DNA from: Daucus carota subsp. sativus
Taxonomy: Eukaryota > Streptophyta > Magnoliopsida > Apiales > Apiaceae
DNA: 64,000 nucleotides
NCBI RefSeq assembly: GCF_001625215.2
Contig: NC_030389.2
Location: 44,567,454-44,631,453 of the forward strand
Direction of reading: 5' to 3'
Shown here: positions 32,608 through 44,241 of the stretch, in pieces
Position numbering within the stretch: the stretch's first letter is position 1
How the letters are laid out: the number at the start of each line of letters is the position of its first letter
Notes under the pieces: generated by a model
What the model saw: only the letters and a program-made list of their open reading frames with translations
Told to the model about the DNA's origin: nothing
The model's database searches: none
Position numbers and translations under genes: made by a program

Positions 32608-35600
32608 CCCCTCCCTCCCTCTCTCTCTCCCTCCCTCTCTCTCTCAGTCTCTCTCTCTCACAAATTATGTTTTCTTTGATTGATATGGAACAGGAGCACC
32701 TTTTTCCCCACAGAAGCCTCTAACTTTCTGTCCATATAGTGGGAATGTCTGCTGTGATTCAGCTAAAGATTTACAATTGCAGAAGCAATATGAGGCAATG
32801 AACATATCTGATACTGCCTGTGCTTCTACTGTGAAATCAATCCTATGTGCAGTAAGTTCTTATTTCACATTTTATAAATTCTATAAATTTGGTTGTTTGG
32901 TACTAGTTTTCATGATATAAATTGTTATGCCAAGGTAAAAATTTAACCTTTCTAATATATGCAATGCAATCTGATCCTAGCAGCAATTAACTCATACTAA
33001 TCCAACCAGATTAGACAAAGCATGAGAGTTTTATATTTGTCAAGTGACTTAAAATCAGAAACATTACATTCTTAGATAGAAAGGAAAGAATTGTGTGAGT
33101 TGCAACTCTGAATGTTGGAAGGAAGTAATCATAGCTCATTAGGCTAGTCATTGGGTGATCCTATCTTATCGACAAGTAATTTTAGAAGGCGTATACATAT
33201 ATTGCCTGTTATATAAATTTTTACTCAAACCGATACCAAAGATCATGGTCCCCTGGTACATGCAATATAAAGGTTCAAACCTGTCTAAGAAGAGAAATGG
33301 TCTGAATTTACTTCTTGAATGTCTCAGCTGCATTACCCGAAACAACTAAAACATCTTTCGTTTGTGTCATCATCGATATGGGCTTAGTTCATGTCATGTT
33401 TTAATGTTCTTGGCCAAGTTTATATATCACAGCACTTCTGGGAAAAAGGTTATATATAGGAAACTTAAATTGCAGCATCTTTGTGCAGACATGTGATCCA
33501 TTCTCAGCAGAATTATACACTGCTGGATCCAGATCTCGTCCAGTTCCAGTCCTTTGTAACTCAACCGGTTCAGCAGGCTCATCATCAAAACAGGCTACAG
33601 CGAGCTATTGTTCATCAGTATGGGACACTTGCCAAGATATCTCTATAAAAAATTCTCCTTTTGCACCTTCACTACAAGGGGCCGGAACGCCTCAGAATTC
33701 CACTTCGTCGACATTGACTGATTTATGGCAGTCAAAATCTGATTTTTGCGACTCATTTGGTGGTTCTTCTGGGGATAATTCTTTATGTTTTGAAGGCAAG
33801 CCAATTTCCCTTAACAAAAGTGAAACTTTACCTGCTCCTAAAGGCATGTGTCTTGAAAAAGTTGGAAATGGAGCTTACCTCAATATGGTAGCTCATCCAG
33901 ATGGCTCTAACCGTGCCTTCTTTTCTAACCAGCCTGGTAAAATTTGGTTAGCCAAAGTTCCTGAACAAGGGTCTGGAGAAAGTTTAGAACTTGATGAGTC
34001 TAGTCCTTTTGTAGATTTAACTGATCAAATTCATTTTGACACAAGCTTTGGAATGATGGGAATGGCTTTTCATCCGAACTTTGCACAAAATGGTCGTTTC
34101 TTTGCCTCATTTAACTGTGATAAGGTCTCCAATCCTGGATGTTCTGCAAGGTGTGCTTGTAATTCTGATGTAGGTTGTGACCCTTCCAAGTTACCTTCAA
34201 GTTCAGGTGCTGATGCACCGTGCCAATATCATATGGTAGTTGCGGAGTACAGTGCTAATGGTACAGCATCAGATCCTTCACAGGTAGACTTTAAATTAGC
34301 ATTCACTTTCCATTAAGGTTTTTGTTCAGAATTTCCTAATTAACTTGATTTCTATATAATTGGTTCTAGGCAGAAACAGCAAAACCGACAGAAGTGAGAA
34401 GGATTTTTACAATAGGACTTCCGTCGTCAACAAGTCATGGTGGACAGGTGCTCTTTAGTCCTGCAGATAAGTACATGTACATCATGACTGGAGATGGTGG
34501 CCTTAAAGGCGAAGGGCATAACTTTGCCCAAAACAAGAATTCTTTGCTTGGAAAGGTCATGAGGATTGATGTAGACAACTTACCTAGTGAGTCTATCACT
34601 TGTTTACATATTCATAATTAAAATACTCATGCTCGACTTGATATTGCCACTTGTTTATATAATTCCACGTCACATGTTAATCATTATCTGTCTTGGATTG
34701 TGTAGCTGAAAGTAATGCAGATTTATGGGGAAATTATTCCATCCCACGGGATAATCCGTATTCCAAGGATAAGGAAGCACAGCCAGAAATTTGGGCAGAA
34801 GGGCTAAGAAATCCTTGGCGTTGTAGCTTTGATGTGGAGAGGCCTTCTTACTTTGTTTGTGCAGATACTGGCCAGGTTCGGATGATCTTAATTTTGTTAA
34901 GCTCTTCACTTTAAGTTCGTGTATGTTATTGTTTATACTTTACAAGAAAACAATGAGCTTAAAGTCATGACTTATTTCTGCAGGATCAATATGAAGAAGT
35001 TGATATCATCACCAAGGGTGGAAATTATGGATGGCCAGCTTATGAAGGACCCCTTCTTTATGACTCCAAACAATCTACCACCAAAAACAATACAGTAGAT
35101 GTCATTAACCCAATCTTCCCTGTAGTTGGTTATAGCCATTCTGACGTGAACAAGAAGGAAGGATCTGCAGCCATATCAGGCGGGTACTTCTATCGCTCTA
35201 CAACTGATCCGTGCATGTATGGAAGGTAAAAAAAAATCAAGCACCTCAAACTCCTTAATATAAAAAACCAGCTCTAAATCACATTCTCACAATGAACCTT
35301 TCGGATGTCTCAGTTATGTGTACGCAGATTTGTATGCTGGCAACGTGTGGACAGCTGCTGAAACACCAATAAACAGTGGAAACTTCAGTGCTACTTCAAT
35401 TCCCTTCAGTTGTGCCAAAGATTCACCTATGAATTGCAGCACAGTTCCTAACAGTCGTTTAGCTGCTTTAGGCTATATTTTCTCATTCGGAGAGGATAAC
35501 AACAAAGACGTTTATATTTTGACAAGCACTGGAGTTTACAGAATAGTTCAACCAAGTCGCTGTGATTTCACCTGCTCAAAGGAAGTAAAGACTTCTTCAC

Positions 35601-35710
35601 CTCCAAATACGCCCCCTTCATCTTCAAACGGTCATCACACCTCAATCCAATATCTGTTTTCAAAGCTCTCGTTGATTTCAATCTCGTTACTGCTGGCATT
35701 TTCTTTATAA
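32429..35710 (+). CDS. HIPL: HIPL-type GPI-anchored protein (hedgehog-interacting-protein-like)
   Basis: Seven exons: 32429-32522, 32694-32851, 33489-34283, 34370-34586, 34706-34875, 34984-35225 and 35314-35710. All phases close, giving 690 residues, close to the 690-700 usual for plant HIPL proteins. A signal peptide (MEGAFNFFFLFCLCLLLLPY) is followed by a cysteine-rich folate-receptor-like segment and, from about residue 200, a sorbosone/glucose dehydrogenase-like beta propeller (MGMAFHPNFAQNGRFF, MTGDGGLKGEGHNFAQN, KGGNYGWPAYEGP). A Ser/Pro-rich linker and hydrophobic C terminus suggest a GPI anchor. The propeller resembles PQQ-dependent sugar dehydrogenases, but activity in plants is not shown. 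Intron 1 opens with a CT tract just after the donor. Confidence 0.92.
32529..32659 (+). repeat. CT microsatellite in HIPL intron 1
   Basis: Interrupted CT/CCCT tract of about 130 bases on the coding strand, starting a few bases after the first donor GTAAGC. Confidence 0.95.
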
Positions 35711-36121
35711 GGTGTGACTGATTAATTTTGTTGTACGCTATTCTTATGCTGGAACCTGGGATATATGTTACAGTTTTGCTTGCTGCACATTCAGTTCTCA
35801 TTTTTTAGTTGATGAAGGCCGAAGTGCCATATACAAAGCTTCAATTTATTTCTGAACTATGAACAAAATTGAGGTTGCATTGTGCAACCAACAGCCAAAA
35901 CATAGCTAAAAGACTGAAATATGATTTCCTTAATCAGCTCTGTAACGCGAGAAACTAGCAATCTCCCAGCAACTAAAGTCCCACGAGCAGTAAAATGTAA
36001 GAACACTTCCTGTATTCTGTAGAAACTTTTCAAGAGGACACTTTTCACAATATTCCCCAGACCTCACTTTTATTCCACAATGACAATGCCAACTAAGTTG
36101 GCTAGTCTAGTATCACATCAC
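35711..36121. other. intergenic
   Basis: 3' flank of HIPL and promoter of the next gene. No extra gene is supported. Confidence 0.45.
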
Positions 36122-36129
36122 TATATATA
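36122..36129 (+). promoter_or_regulatory. TATA box of the galacturonan-binding gene
   Basis: TATATATA lies 66 bases before the ATG at 36188 and downstream of the first in-frame ATG at 36080, which supports the shorter protein. Confidence 0.55.
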
Positions 36130-36187
36130 CCCTATATTCTTCACATCTCTTCTTCTGTCCCAATCTCTTCCCTCTGTAGCCATAGAC

Positions 36188-37081
36188 ATGAAGCTGCTAA
36201 ATCCTTCCAGCATCATCCGATACTTTTCCGTCTCACTTATCTTCCTCCCTTCTTTCATTTCATCCCAGACCTGCCAAAAAACATGTGGTACTCAACCTGT
36301 GAGATACCCTTTTGGCACTGGCCTAGGATGTGGAGATCCACACTTCCAAACATATGTAAACTGCAACAATGATCAACTCACTTTCATCTCGAAAACTGGC
36401 TGCTACCCCATTACCTCCATAGACTATGATAACCAAGTTTTGTATATTACTGATCCCTCCATGTCAACTTGTTCCTGCACACAGCAAAGCAAGGGCTTTA
36501 GCCTAGACTGGAACGCTCCATTTAGCTTCCACGACGACACTGTTTTTGCTTTACTCGACTGCTCAATATCTTCTTCACCTATATACAAATCCATCAATGG
36601 TGAAAAGAACTCATCACTTCCACTATGTGATTATCAGGGAACATCTGTCTGTGATCATCTTTCCTCTTGCCAAGCTATCAGCAGGCTCGACATTCCAATC
36701 TCTACGTGCTGTGTTTACACACCTGTAGACCTTGGGCCAGCATTTGACATGAACTTGGAGAAACTGCAGTGCAATTCTTACTCTGGTTTATATGGATTTT
36801 TAGGCCAAGAAAACAACCCGGAGAACTGGAAATATGGGGTGGCACTCAAGTATAAGTTCAATTTTAACAATAAATATCCAACAGACTGTGATCAGTGTGA
36901 GAAGAGCAGTGGAGTTTGTGGCTACACTGAACCATCTAACTTATTTTCGTGTAATTGTCCTAGTGGTTTCAACACAACAATAGATTGTTTCGAGGGAGAA
37001 TCTTGGAGCAGTGCTTTCAGACTCCTACCATTGCAGATTATCACTTTCTTGGCATGTTTTGTTGGATCAAGATTGTTGTAG
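36188..37081 (+). CDS. kinase-less WAK-type galacturonan-binding protein, probably GPI-anchored
   Basis: Single exon. I start at 36188 because this gives a standard signal peptide (MKLLNPSSIIRYFSVSLIFL) and follows a TATA box; the product has 297 residues. The mature N terminus CQKTCGTQPVRYPFGTGLGC is a GUB_WAK_bind motif. Further paired cysteines follow, and the C-terminal block CDQCEKSSGVCGY...CNCPSG is a WAK-associated domain. It ends in a hydrophobic tail (LLPLQIITFLACFVG) suitable for a GPI signal, with no kinase domain. Related proteins are thought to bind pectin fragments at the wall; the partner is not known. A decayed copy of its 3' half lies at 43834-44241. Confidence 0.85.
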   Translation: MKLLNPSSIIRYFSVSLIFLPSFISSQTCQKTCGTQPVRYPFGTGLGCGDPHFQTYVNCNNDQLTFISKTGCYPITSIDYDNQVLYITDPSMSTCSCTQQSKGFSLDWNAPFSFHDDTVFALLDCSISSSPIYKSINGEKNSSLPLCDYQGTSVCDHLSSCQAISRLDIPISTCCVYTPVDLGPAFDMNLEKLQCNSYSGLYGFLGQENNPENWKYGVALKYKFNFNNKYPTDCDQCEKSSGVCGYTEPSNLFSCNCPSGFNTTIDCFEGESWSSAFRLLPLQIITFLACFVGSRLL

Positions 37082-39035
37082 ATTGCGCTAAAGTGTCTAG
37101 GGCATTCACTTTCCATTGTATGTTTTCTGTTCTGAGATTTCTGCATATTGAATCGAAAATCCTTCATGCACTCCATTATTTAATACTAGCATGGAAAAAT
37201 CATAAACTGGCTTTGATCAAGTCCGATTAACGTATAATCTGTTTTGCCAAAATCTCATCATCCGACTTGCGCCTACTGTGGCCGTGGAATAGATTTATCA
37301 GACCTATTGACAGGACCAATAAGCTCTGTTAAATAAAATTTAGTACATGCAAAAGCTAAGATGGAGCATTGTACTCCTGGCATCTGCAAAATTGAAGTCT
37401 TTTAGGCCTTAAAGAACTGTCTGTATACAAATAAGATTCTGCAAGTGATTCTTTATTTCATTGGACTAAAACTATGGAATAAGATGCCATCTTTTGAGCA
37501 CTTTCATAGTGGAAGAATCAATATCTCAACTTTATAATTTGTTCTGTTTTTTGTTTGTTACCCGACTTCAGGAAGCTCCTTTGTGATAAGGAAGGCTTTT
37601 ATCAATCCACCTTTTATTTCGGAGTCTTTGGCATCATTTTGCAGTCTGGTTTGCAGATCTGCAGATTCCGGGATAGTACTCATCTATCACTGATGTCTAC
37701 ACAATTATGGCATTATATTTTTATCCTATATAATTGTTCACAGCAAAAGAAAAAGCAAGGCATCAACAACAAAATAACAAAATAGTTGAGCCTGTACTGT
37801 TTTCTTTTTGACGGGGAACCTTTAGAAGTAAACCCCAGGTCTGATTCTCATAAAATTAGAGTTTACTGAACCAGAGTTTATATGATTGTTCTGTTTGTGA
37901 CTCTCTCAAATAATAAAGCCATCTGATATATGTTCCGCACTCAATGCACCCCTCTACAACTGATCTGATATAACTTAACAAGTGTTTTTTCACTCATCGG
38001 AGGTTGATACCAGCCAGTGATAGCTTGGACCTTGTGATTGAGCTCCTAGAGCTAACCTTGAGTTTGCTGTAACTTGAGCTAGGATTCCAGCAGCTCTTTG
38101 ACATGCTGTGTTAGGCCTATTCTCCAGAAATAGGCTCAAAGTAAGAGCAATACCTAAACGATTCCGGATCATGACACCAACCAGGGAACTTAGGCATCAC
38201 CAACACGCGAGAGCTACAAAATCATCTGTCTGTCAGAGCAGAAGAGATAGCATATTAGCATGGGATAAGTAATACAATCGACTAAAGGACAATAAAGATG
38301 ATCAGTAATTCTTTCTTAATAATAGGACAAACACACTGATTAAATCTATGTACTCCCTCTGTCCCGGTCAATTGTATACGTTTCTTTTTCACTGCTCGAC
38401 ACGCTTTTTAAGGCTCTTATAAAACATAGTTCCACAACTTATTTTTAAGATTTTCTTTTTTTGTATAAAAATATAAATGTTATACTTTTATACAAAAAAA
38501 GAAAATCTTAAAAATAATTTACAGAACTATACTATATTGAAGCATTAAAGTCCGTGCCGCGCTCCCGTCCCCCAATGTATACTATTGACCGGGACGGAGG
38601 GAGTAAGTTGAAATTGTATTCTTAACTATTACAGGACAACTAATTCTGTCTCATTATGTTACAGCTATTATGATAGTATAATGAACACTTTGTCTTATGA
38701 CATAATACTCTTCAATGTTTTCATTCTGCCTGCCAGAACTCAACTCTATGGTACTGTAATACGTATCCAGTGCAACAGAATCCCGCATTCTTGATGTACA
38801 AGGGCGGAACCAGGAGGATAATCCAGGCTGAAGTCCCTGCTGAACCAGAAAAATCGATGATTTTTTTTTTTTTTTTAATCATGTCTTTTCCCTCAAAATT
38901 AACAGATTTCTTCATATGAGCCTCAACTGATTTCATCAATAAATTCATACGTTTAACTTATTCAGAATGGGAATTCGATTTTATTTAGTATGCCTAGACG
39001 AGACAGACGATAGAAACTATAGAGAATATCTGCAT
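36626..39035 (+). repeat. segmental duplication, source copy
   Basis: The 3' half of the galacturonan-binding gene and about 2 kb of its downstream flank are repeated in direct orientation at 43834-45500. Shared stretches include TTAGGCCTTAAAGAA, GATTCTTTATTTCATTGGAC and AGGATTCCAGCAGCTC. The copies differ by substitutions, several deletions in the second copy, and a MITE present only here. Confidence 0.88.
38353..38603. mobile_element. Stowaway-type MITE with TA duplication
   Basis: Terminal repeats CTCCCTCTGTCCCGGTCAA and TTGACCGGGACGGAGGGAG are complementary and flanked by TA (38351-38352 and 38604-38605), the Tc1/mariner Stowaway signature. The duplicated copy near 45050 has the uninterrupted site (CTATATAAGTTG), so the insertion boundaries are confirmed by an empty site. 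Confidence 0.92.
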
Positions 39036-40052
39036 GACTGCATACTGTTTAAAATAAATTTCATTAATTATTCATTTTCATAATTTGACTTGCCAACAGA
39101 AAATTACAGCTTAAGATTTTGAAGTCTTAGAGATGATATTTGATCTATTTTCCACACCTGCTCGATCTAGTACATAGTCTAAACCAGATGAGTTAATTGA
39201 CCAGTCACATTTCAGTTTAAGAATAAAGATAATTAATCAGGGCATGATTAATTAAACTGAAAATGAGATTCATGAAAAACTCATTGTAGATCTTGATTAA
39301 ACAATTAAGATTGTCTTGATTAATTAAGCAAGTATGTTGTAGATTCCAATTTTATCACATCCTCATTTGTGCAGATTTGTTATTATCTTTTTACAAAAGT
39401 AAGTGCTTGTTTGGTATCATGTGGGAAGTAATTTCCTACAGAAACTTCAACTTCCCATCATTTCTAAATACCATTTAAATACTATAAAATTGTTTGATTG
39501 ACATATTAGGTAATATACTTCCTGCGTTTATTTTTGTAGGTTTAACTTCCGATCTATTATATTTTAATAATCCTAATGTTTTTATTATAATTAAATGATA
39601 AATAATATTATTTGATAATAATAATAATCATAAATATTTATATGAATTTAAAAATTACTCCAATCTTTTTGGGAAAAAAATAGTCCATACTGATAACTAC
39701 ACAAAAATATAATTAATAGATTTTTTTTTATTTTTTATATAAAGTCGTTAAACTAATTAATTATTCAAACGTATTTTGAGACTATATATTAAATTTTTAC
39801 ACTTTTAAAATTTTGGCAAAAAAATATTATCAATACGTATTTTCTCAATATTTTTTTATTAAATACAAAGAATATATTTTATACTCTTAATGAAGAAATA
39901 TAATTCAACAATAATATTTTGAGTTAAATATAATGATGATGATGATAATAATAATAATATTATTAATTTTATATTTTTTTAAATTTAACTAATTATTGTT
40001 ATTATTATTATTATTATATGTACTAATATATTATTTAGTGGTGTATGTATTT

Positions 40053-40427
40053 TCAATCATATAATATACATAAATTAGATCTATCGGAACTTCCTAGGTA
40101 TTTTAAATACCCGACTAACTCCCTGTCGAGGCGTTTAGGCAGAGGAGTAGTATTTTCATCATTTTTCAGAAAATTTTCACTCATGTGACTTTGAATTTCC
40201 GACATCCTTAGTGGCTCAGGCAATGATAGGATAATATCCTTCAGAGCTCCTCCAATGTCATCATTTGCTTCAACACTTCTCCTATATGAAATCTGGCTCA
40301 GTATTCCAACAGCATGAATCAACCGTCCTTGATTCAGATTAATTTCAGCTTCCGGATTTCTTTTTGAATGTCTAGACAAGCTGTCATATGATGTCCCCAC
40401 CTCTAATAGAATTGGCCGCCGTATCAC
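40053..40427 (-). CDS. unrecognised open frame, possibly a gene remnant
   Basis: A 124-residue minus-strand frame with fairly normal amino-acid composition, unlike the AT-biased frames around it. It includes GRLIHAVGILSQISYRRS and SLPEPLRMSEIQSHMSENF. I do not recognise the family. No signal peptide or membrane segment is visible, and the start lacks an upstream TATA box I could see. It could be one exon of a decayed gene, or chance. Confidence 0.25.
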   Translation of the reverse strand: MIRRPILLEVGTSYDSLSRHSKRNPEAEINLNQGRLIHAVGILSQISYRRSVEANDDIGGALKDIILSLPEPLRMSEIQSHMSENFLKNDENTTPLPKRLDRELVGYLKYLGSSDRSNLCILYD

Positions 40428-41044
40428 ATTATTCCCACCTGCATTGTCAATGAAAAATCTAAAGAAATTTTGTTTTTGTTGTTTTTCTTTTCTAACCTCT
40501 GCCGCTTTTTATAATAGCATATTACATCATTTTTAAATTTATCTGAGATGTAAATTTATTTGATTCGTAAATAACAGATAAGAGCACAACTTCAATAATG
40601 AAATATAACTTAAATTGTGTGTGTGAGAGTGTTTTTGTTCTTATATTTCGCCCCCAGTTTATTAGATAGATATAGATTGAGGAATTGTTTTTCCCTTCGA
40701 TGGAATTCCCAACAGCTTTAGAAATCCGGTCCTAATAATATTGTAAAACAAGTAATCTATGGTCAATTATATATGGCTCATACGGTGTGAATTTACTCTC
40801 CTCAAATCCGGTTTGAACAAACTCTTTCATTACGTAAAACCTTGCAACTTCACTTGTTATCATAATAAGTAGAACAATGACGCTACTCCACTCGATTAAT
40901 AATAAATCAGGTCGTGGATTAATAATAAGTCATGTTCACCTTGATTAGAATGGTGGATACCAAATTGATAACATTGGAAAACAAAATTTTAATATTCAAA
41001 TTATGTGATTTTTTACCGTTGCACGACATTATGTAATTCTGTGA

Positions 41045-41665
41045 ATATTGTGATGAACATGATGATGATGAACGGGTGGAGAATGGTTGTGAGGTTATCA
41101 GGGTGCTGGATTTGGAGAATCAGATCACGAGTTTGGTTTCTAAGATGGGGTTTGTGTTGATTTCAGGTGTGGGGTGGTGTATATATATTATTTTTGTTGA
41201 TGTGTTGTTATTTGAGGGCCTTCAAACAAACATTCAAATTAAATTTTTTTGTCAAGCTTAAAGAAAATTTAATGCTTTTTTATTTTTACTATTCACTGAT
41301 TTTTATACCATGACTAATTACTAAATGCTTCTTGATTAAAAAAAATAAAAAAAAAGTCTAATTTTTTAATTTTTTATTTCAAAAATATACAAAGAATTTT
41401 TAATTTTTACTATTTCACCCACACATCCCCTGTTTTCTTGTGGTTGAAGGAGTTCAAGATCTTAATGTGCCAGGACGCTCAATTCTTCAAAGCGTGCTGT
41501 TAAAATCCTATGAATATTATGATGAACATGATGATGATGAACTGGAGGAGGTATATTATGATGAATATGATGATGATGATGAACTGGAGGAGGGTTCAGA
41601 GTTATTCTGGATTTGGTGACACATCTTCAGTATTGATCAGGTGTGGGGTGATGATATATATACTG
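41045..41665 (+). repeat. duplicated acidic coding-like segment
   Basis: Two related stretches (about 41045-41190 and 41510-41665) share TGATGAACATGATGATGATG followed by AAC-GG/TGGAGGAG, and later GTGTGGGGTG-TG-TATATATA. Translated, they give DEHDDDE-type acidic runs; the second also has an inner repeat (YYDEHDDDELEE then YYDEYDDDDELEE). Possibly remnants of an exon of an unknown gene duplicated in tandem. Confidence 0.5.
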
Positions 41666-43833
41666 GGATTGTGCCCGCCACGAGCTTAAATTTTAAAAAA
41701 TTCTGTTTTTGCAATAATTTATAATTTAATGTTGTATATAAATTATTGTTAATAGTATCGGGGATTTATAGATTTTATAGAAATTACGTGTAGTTTGTTT
41801 TTTTTAATAATATCATGTATGATTTTATGAATTAAATTCCAAGGTGATTTTGATATCAAGAAATATATGGTACAGTCGATAAGAAAAAAAGTTTAATTTG
41901 CAAATCCCGACTCGAATGGCCGATACAACTTTACTATTTTTCAAAGATAGATCACCAACCAATATTTGAGAAAGCCAAGTCCAATTTGTCCATTTTGTTT
42001 TCAAACAACCCAGCCCAATTTATTTTCAAAATATGCATTTCTCTTTGCCAAGATCTGTACTCGGTTAATGCTGAACTTTTTGTGCTTCTCAGCCAACACC
42101 TTTTTAAAAAAAATCGATATTTTATGAATTACGTTATATATGTTAAATTTTATTATGTAAAAATTTTAAAAATGAAATTCTTTAATATAAGAATTTATAT
42201 AATAAAAATGATTAGTATTTTTTTCATAACTCAATTTATGTGTTAAAAATTTAAATATCCGTTAAATATAGACTGATGTAGTAGGTAAATTCAATGTTTT
42301 AAATTTTATTTAAATGTTAAAGTATTATATTTAAAGATGTCCTGATGATATGTTAATAATTTTGAATGTATTTTGAATATACTTGTATTTTAATTCATTA
42401 ACTGAATAATGAAGTATAACCTCAAAGTAAAGCATTTAAACTTGTGGACATTTGTTTTTTGTATCAATTAGATGATGTTCCTTTTCGGACAGAAAAAATC
42501 AAATAATATAGTTTCATAAGTAAAATTATATTCTTAAAATGGTGGTATTGAATTACTTTGACTTTTACTATCATTTTTATTCTTGAAAGGCATAATGCAG
42601 AGGAATGAATATTCTGGTTGCTTGCTTGGGCATAAATGTTTTTAATCATTTTTGTAAATTAGTAGTAATTGAGCAAGAGTCAATTTCCTCTTTGCATATT
42701 TAGGTAAAAGTGAATCTCTTAACTCTCACATCTTCTCAATTCTAACGTCTTAGAGTATGTAATTGTGTCCAATAGCTTAATCTCCTTCACTCTATTTCGA
42801 TAATAATGCTTATATCTTGTAATCTTGTTTCTTTGCTTTCTTATCTTGTAATCTTGTTTCTTTGCTTTAAGTATGGCTTATGATTTGAAGTTCCCTGTTG
42901 AGTTCTTGAAAGCCACAATATTTGTCCAGTATGGTAGCCTCCCGCACAAATTGATACTCCCTTATTTCTTTTTCTTTTATTTTACGATGTCTATTGCTTA
43001 AATAAGCACCAACGGTTTGTTCCTTTTCAGTTTCTTCTCCATGTTTTTGTCGATCGCTTTGGGGATTCGTTGCCGGATATTGTAAATATTTAGACAATGG
43101 ATGGAGAGAATTTTCCAATCAAATTCTTAGCAGAGGATGGGACTTTTTCTGACATGCATGACTTTTTCTGACATGCATGATCTTTTGACAAAGTTGTTCC
43201 CTAAACAATATCAGTTTTTTTTATATCAAGTACCTCGGAGGTCCTAAATTTGAAGTGTTTCTGTTAGATGGAGATTATAATTTAGGCATATTTGGTATGT
43301 GTTTTGACCTTGTTACATTTGTCCTAAGTGTATATATTGTAATGACATGTTCTTCCTTTTCTTCAGGAGTGCGAGTGCTTGGTTTTTTTCAATGCATGTT
43401 TATTAAAATATTTGTCAATTTCTCAAGCAAGTGGAATCTTCTGGTAAAAAATTTGTAATAATTAAGTTTTAATCCATTGGTAAGGATAATCATCGATCAT
43501 CGGTGTATATATATATAAATGAGGATACCGGAGGTTTGGTGGCTAAAAAATAATAATCATATATAATTCTAAGTAGTTAAGAAATAGAAATTTTAAAAAA
43601 AATATAATAACTAAATTTATGGAATTCTAAATCATTAAGAAATAAGAATCTTAAAGAAAAGGAGATAATTCTAAACACTTAGAAAATAGGAATCTTAAAT
43701 GAAATATAATAATTAAATTCTACGAATTATAAAAAAAATATAATTGTTAATTTAAAAAAATCATAACTTTAAAAGAAATATAGAATTATAATCCAAAAAT
43801 CAGGAATGCTAAGGTTGGTATTGGTTTCTTCTC

Positions 43834-44241
43834 TGTGATTATCAAGGAACATCTGTCTGTGATCATCTTTCCTCTTGCCAAGCTATCAGCAGGCTCGACA
43901 TTCCAAAGTCTCCCACGAGCCTAACCTCTGATACCATGTTAAGTGACCAATTCTCCTAAACCTCAAAGTGTTAGGAGGAGAGCATACCAGGATCATATTC
44001 TAACACAATCTCTACGTGCTGTGTTCACACACCAGTAGATCTTGGGCCAGCATTTGACATGAACTTAGAGAAACTGCAGTGCAATTCTTACTCGGGTTTA
44101 TATGGATTTTCTGGCCAAGAAAACAACCCGGAGAACTGGAAATAAGGGGTGGCACTTAAGTACAAGTTCAATTTTAATAACAAGTATCCAACGGACTGTG
44201 ATCAGTGTGAGAAGAGCAGTGGAGTTTGTCTACAACGTTGA
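43834..44241 (+). pseudogene. decayed copy of the galacturonan-binding gene, 3' half
   Basis: From TGTGATTATCA (43834) to GAGTTTGT (about 44241) the sequence matches the coding part of the gene at 36188-37081. It lacks the 5' half, including signal peptide and promoter. An in-frame stop replaces a tryptophan-tyrosine region (GAACTGGAAATAAGG), and about 470 bp covering the C-terminal end are missing. A fragment of another element is inserted at about 43909-44010. It cannot encode a normal protein. Confidence 0.88.
43909..44010 (-). mobile_element. LTR-element fragment (probable), fossil
   Basis: About 100 bp absent from the source copy is inserted in the pseudogene. Read on the minus strand it contains TTAACATGGTATCAGAGG, which resembles an LTR end followed by an initiator-Met tRNA primer-binding site, as in Copia-type elements. 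Only a fragment is present; it is not a whole element. Confidence 0.45.

Larger units (their letters stand above)
39036..43833. other. 4.8-kb region without a clear gene
   Basis: Mostly AT-rich. It contains a degenerate Stowaway-like left end near 39513, simple AAT/ATG trinucleotide runs (about 39935-40015), one unexplained open frame (40053-40427, minus), a duplicated acidic coding-like segment (41045-41665), and short tandem duplications at 42810-42868 (about 27 bp) and 43139-43182 (about 20 bp). No complete gene is supported. Confidence 0.45.

Noticed and set aside
32436-32723. Ser/Leu/Pro-rich open frame after HIPL exon 1
   Set aside because: It reads through the donor into the CT microsatellite; the splice model closes phase without it.
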